Assembly (NCBI GenBank): GCA_035942035.1
Contig: DASZDK010000026.1
Location: 1-14,244 of the forward strand
Direction of reading: 5' to 3'
From: JAHWJR01 sp035942035
Lineage (GTDB): Bacteria > Actinomycetota > Acidimicrobiia > Acidimicrobiales > CADCSY01
DNA: 14,244 nt
This document shows positions 11,344-14,244 of this stretch, one piece after another; positions within the stretch are counted from its first letter, which is position 1, and the number at the start of each line of letters is the position of its first letter. Under the pieces are notes generated by a model. That model had not been told where the DNA came from and did no database searches. It saw only the letters and a list, made by a program, of their open reading frames with translations. A program made the position numbers and the translations under genes.

Positions 11344-13125
11344 TCAGCGCCGGCGGCGCCGGCGCAGTGCCAGCAGTCCGGCCACCACCGCCACCACGGC
11401 GCCCAGCACGCCGAGCACACCGCCTGGTCGCTCGCCGTCCGTGCCCCGACCGTTGCCACCGGGTGGCGACGTCGTCGGCGGCGGCGGGGTGGTGATCGGC
11501 CGTTCGTCGAGGGGGGCCGGCGCCGGCTGGAGGCGCACGTCGTCGGCCTCGGCCATCCACGAGGCGCCCAGCCGCTCGCCGTCGGCGGAGCCGTCGATGG
11601 CGTCGACGTGCCACCAGTCGCCCTGGAGGCGCTCGGGGCCGACCTCCACGACCAGGTAGCCGTGGTGGCGCAGGTCGCTCCAGCGGAGGTGGGGAAGCTG
11701 GGCCGCCACCGCCGTGGAGACGCCGGCCGAGGCCAGGTCGGGCTCGATCCCGACGATTTCGGCGAACGACGGCGACGTGACGCTGGGAACGACCAGCTCG
11801 ACGGCCACCGGCGGGTCTCCGGGGCGGGCGCCGGCGGGCACGTCGAAGGCCCACGACGAGTGGATGTCGCCGGTGAGCACGCCCACGGGGCCCACGCCGG
11901 CCTCGGCCATGACGTCGAGCAGCCGTTGGCGGGCGACGGGGTAGCCGTCCCACTGGTCGGCGTTCATCACCGTGTTGCCGACGGCCAGGCCCAGGCGCCG
12001 GCCGAGCGCAGCCAGGCTGTCGGGCAGCTCCAGCTGCATCGGCGAGAGCACCACCTGATTGGCCAGCAGGCGCCAGGTGGCCGGCGAGGTCCGCAGTCGC
12101 TCGGCCAACCACGCCTCCTGGGCTTCGGACATGATGCGCCGGCGGGGGTCGGCGAGGGCGGCGCCGGGGTCGGGATGGTGGTGGTCGACCTGCTGGTCAC
12201 GACCTTCGTGGCGGGTGTCGAGCAGGAGCAGCTCCGCCGTGCTCCCGAGCGGTAAGGAGCGCCAGATGCGGTCGGGCACGTCGGGGTCCGGGCGGCGCAC
12301 GGGGAGCCACTCGAGGAAGGCCCGCAAGGCCGCCGCCCGCCGCTCCTCCCAGGGTCCGTGGCGATCGGGATCGTGGCTGGGAGCGCCTCCCCGCCAGGCG
12401 TCGCTGTCGAGGTCGTGGTCGTCCCAGATCGCCGCCACGGGGAAGCTCTGGTGCAGGGCCTGGAGGTCGGGATCGGTGCGGTACTGGGCGTGGCGGGCGC
12501 GGTAGTCGGCGAGCGAGACGGGTTCGGCGGGCGGCTCATGCTGGCGGACGGCGCCCTTGTCGTCGGTCTCGTAGACGTAGTCGCCGAGGTGCACGACCAG
12601 GTCGACGTCGCGCTCGACCAGGCGCCGGTAGACGGTGAAGCGCCCCGCCCGGAACGACGAGCACGAGACCACGCCCAGGCGGACCTGGCGCCGGTCGTCG
12701 GGCCCGGGGGCGGTGCGGGTGCGCCCGGTGGGGGACCGCTCGCCGACTGCCTCGCCCTCGACCTCCTCCGCCTCGAAGGCGTACCACCACGTGGTGGCCG
12801 GTCGCAGGCCGCCGGCGTCGACGTGGACGGTCCAGTCGCGCTCCGGGAGCGCCTCGGTGCGCCCGCTGGCGACCACGTCATGCAGCTCGGGATCAGACGC
12901 CACCAGCCAGCGCACGGGCACGGGGCCGTCGGCCCCGGACACCCGTGTCCACAGCACCACCCGCTCCGCATCCGGGTCGCCGCTGGCCACGCCATGGCGA
13001 AAGGTCCTCGGGTCGCCGGCGACGCCGGCGGCATTCTCACTCGTCACACGACCGGTGGCGCTCATCACCAGGCCGGCTGCCGCAGCGCCCGGGAGGCGGC
13101 GCAGGAGGTCACGGCGATCCAGCAT
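11344..13125 (-). CDS. phoD: PhoD-family alkaline phosphatase/phosphodiesterase, Tat-exported, membrane-anchored
   Basis: 593 residues. It opens with a twin-arginine signal (D-R-R-D-L-L-R-R then a hydrophobic stretch). Family landmarks are RHGVASGDP (43-51), S-C-S-S-F (154-158), VHLGDYVYE (178-186), WDDHDLDSD (234-242), LLDTR (301-305), QVVLSPMQ (357-364) and TGDIHSSW (418-425). These carry the Cys, Asp and His residues that build the Fe/Ca site in PhoD enzymes. The usual W-D-D-H-E reads W-D-D-H-D here, a conservative change. PhoD releases phosphate from mono- and diesters, such as teichoic-acid or nucleotide phosphates, outside the membrane. The tail is unusual: a proline/threonine linker (543-557) precedes a hydrophobic segment (about 569-587) and a run of six arginines, suggesting C-terminal anchoring. 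The start is ATG 13125, with weak ribosome-binding sequence. It follows the reductase gene by 36 nt. Confidence 0.87.
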   Translation of the reverse strand: MLDRRDLLRRLPGAAAAGLVMSATGRVTSENAAGVAGDPRTFRHGVASGDPDAERVVLWTRVSGADGPVPVRWLVASDPELHDVVASGRTEALPERDWTVHVDAGGLRPATTWWYAFEAEEVEGEAVGERSPTGRTRTAPGPDDRRQVRLGVVSCSSFRAGRFTVYRRLVERDVDLVVHLGDYVYETDDKGAVRQHEPPAEPVSLADYRARHAQYRTDPDLQALHQSFPVAAIWDDHDLDSDAWRGGAPSHDPDRHGPWEERRAAALRAFLEWLPVRRPDPDVPDRIWRSLPLGSTAELLLLDTRHEGRDQQVDHHHPDPGAALADPRRRIMSEAQEAWLAERLRTSPATWRLLANQVVLSPMQLELPDSLAALGRRLGLAVGNTVMNADQWDGYPVARQRLLDVMAEAGVGPVGVLTGDIHSSWAFDVPAGARPGDPPVAVELVVPSVTSPSFAEIVGIEPDLASAGVSTAVAAQLPHLRWSDLRHHGYLVVEVGPERLQGDWWHVDAIDGSADGERLGASWMAEADDVRLQPAPAPLDERPITTPPPPTTSPPGGNGRGTDGERPGGVLGVLGAVVAVVAGLLALRRRRRR

Positions 13126-13161
13126 CCGGCCATGGTGCCCCGCCGGCCGCAGGGGAGGCAG

Positions 13162-14244
13162 TCAGGCGAAGGCGCCGTCGCCGACGAGGGAGTGATGGGG
13201 CCACCGCCCGGGCGTTCCCAGGATGGCGCGGGGATAGTACTCGAACAGCCACCGGGCGAAGTGGCGCCGGGTCCAGGCCGTGGCCCCGGCGATGCGCAGG
13301 CCCACCCGTACTCCCTTGCGGTGGCGGAGGGGCGTGGCCATTGCCCGCGACACGGCCATGTCGGCCAGCAGCTCCCGGTGGACGGCACGCTCGTAGTTGG
13401 CGGCGGCGCCGGCGGCGTCGAAGGGACCGGCCTCGACGACGGCGTGGGCGGCCAGGGCACCGGTCAGAAGGGCCTGGGCGATGCCCTCCCCCGTGAGGGG
13501 GTCGCACGCCGCAGCGGCGTCGCCGACGAACAGTGCCCGGCCGCCGGCGGCGGTCAGCCCGATGTCGTGGAGGCGCGACGGGATGGGCCAGGCCCGATGG
13601 GAGCCCTCGGGCTCCGCTTCGGGACCGAGCACGGAGCGGATGTGGGGCCGGGCCAGCAACTCCGGCCACAACGCCTTCATGGCCCGGGTGGGCAGACGGC
13701 CGCGCTCGATGCCGAAGCCCACGTTGGCTCGTCGCCCCGGTAGGGGGAACGACCACACGTAGCCGGGCAGGAGGTCGGGCTCGAACCAGACGTGGAGGGC
13801 GGAGGTGGCGTCGGGCCCGACCGAGGAGAAGTACTGGCGGAAGGCATGCCACTCGCCCAGCCGGCCGGGTCGGCCCTCGGGGTCGGGCCGGGCCGGCGCC
13901 GAGGCACCGAGGTGCTTGCGCAGCGGCGACCACATGCCGTCAGCGCCGATGGCGTAGCGGGCGGCGACCCGGCCGAGCCCGCCCAGCTCCAGGGTGATGC
14001 GGTCCCGCCCCGGCTCCGCGCCGGTGCAGGGATGGCCGTCGGCCACCTTGACGCCGGCGGCCCGGGCCCGGTCGACCAGGGCGGCGTCCAGCTCCACCCG
14101 GGGGACCACGGCGGCGAACGTGCCTCGTCCGCGGGGCAGGGGCAGGCGCAGGGCCCGGCCGGCGGGGTCGTGCAGCACCACGTCGTCGACCGGCTGCCAC
14201 GACGGCAGGGCGCCGGGATCGAGGCCCAGGTCCTCGAGGTGGCG
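13162..14244 (-). CDS. Geranylgeranyl reductase-family FAD-dependent oxidoreductase (5' end outside window)
   Basis: The frame is open to the right edge, so the N-terminus with the FAD-binding G-x-G-x-x-G loop is missing and 360 residues are visible. Landmarks are a central strand with P-R-V-E-L-D-A-A-L, then YAIGADGMWSPLRK with the second FAD contact. GYVWSFPLPG and ANVGFGIERG follow, and then LFVGDAAAACDPLTGEGIAQAL, the flavin-binding G-D-A-A motif specific to this group. Such enzymes saturate isoprenoid chains (menaquinone side chains, geranylgeranyl lipids) or hydroxylate small substrates, so the exact substrate is open. It is annotated broadly as a geranylgeranyl reductase-family flavoprotein, cytosolic or membrane-associated. 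The PhoD gene lies 36 nt downstream on the same strand, perhaps on one transcript, though no functional link is apparent. Confidence 0.8.
   Translation of the reverse strand, partial: RHLEDLGLDPGALPSWQPVDDVVLHDPAGRALRLPLPRGRGTFAAVVPRVELDAALVDRARAAGVKVADGHPCTGAEPGRDRITLELGGLGRVAARYAIGADGMWSPLRKHLGASAPARPDPEGRPGRLGEWHAFRQYFSSVGPDATSALHVWFEPDLLPGYVWSFPLPGRRANVGFGIERGRLPTRAMKALWPELLARPHIRSVLGPEAEPEGSHRAWPIPSRLHDIGLTAAGGRALFVGDAAAACDPLTGEGIAQALLTGALAAHAVVEAGPFDAAGAAANYERAVHRELLADMAVSRAMATPLRHRKGVRVGLRIAGATAWTRRHFARWLFEYYPRAILGTPGRWPHHSLVGDGAFA

Noticed and set aside
10981..13743. Long plus-strand open frames opposite PhoD and the reductase (10981-12255 and 12358-13743)
   Set aside because: Glycine/histidine/valine-rich antisense translations without motifs. 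PhoD and the flavoprotein on the minus strand explain the region.

Overview
The window is high-GC bacterial DNA, most likely actinobacterial and plausibly from the Acidimicrobiia or a neighbouring lineage. Supporting signs are dense C/G third positions, many GTG starts, a Tat lipoprotein and a Tat-exported PhoD phosphatase, a mycobacteria-type secretory lipase, a divergent actinobacterial-type GH15 enzyme, and several genes with a TANNNT -10 element 6-8 nt before the start codon (leaderless architecture). I see no tRNA, rRNA, CRISPR array, insertion sequence or phage gene. It reads as ordinary chromosome with small accessory islands.

Layout from left to right. On + are the 3' end of a TPR-repeat protein (to 493) and an SCP2-type sterol-carrier protein (559-945). 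On - are a secreted lipoprotein thermonuclease (2362-1853) and a YdjC/ChbG-like deacetylase (1830-994) whose metal-site residues appear to be replaced. Region 3245-2416 on - holds an imperfect 31-bp direct repeat, a possible promoter, a cysteine-rich 79-aa protein, a 57-aa protein overlapping it by ATGA, and a decayed fragment of a beta-class carbonic anhydrase. Next on - are a Tat lipoprotein with a ferritin-like domain (4798-4112) and a MUG-family mismatch glycosylase with a half-methyltransferase N-terminus (4097-3246). A 62-aa unrecognised protein lies on + (5020-5208).

A RecB/Cas4-like PD-(D/E)XK nuclease (6812-6003) and a PAP2 phosphatase (6006-5260) overlap by ATGA on -. An alpha/beta hydrolase (9563-8727) and a GH15 glucoamylase/trehalase-like enzyme (8716-6872) follow on -. 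Divergent from these on + are a lipoprotein lipase (9604-10851) and a DoxX-like membrane protein (10844-11269). The right end on - is a geranylgeranyl-reductase-type flavoprotein (running off the window) followed by a PhoD phosphodiesterase/phosphatase with a C-terminal membrane anchor.

Functionally the set mixes secreted scavenging enzymes (nuclease, PhoD, lipase), lipid and isoprenoid handling (SCP2, PAP2, GGR, lipase), DNA maintenance (MUG, RecB-like nuclease) and glucan hydrolysis (GH15). No single pathway unites it. The most notable items are the degenerate deacetylase, the carbonic-anhydrase relic next to a coupled pair of unrecognised small proteins, and the recurrent TAGCCT leaderless promoters. 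I found no convincing new multi-gene defence or biosynthetic system.
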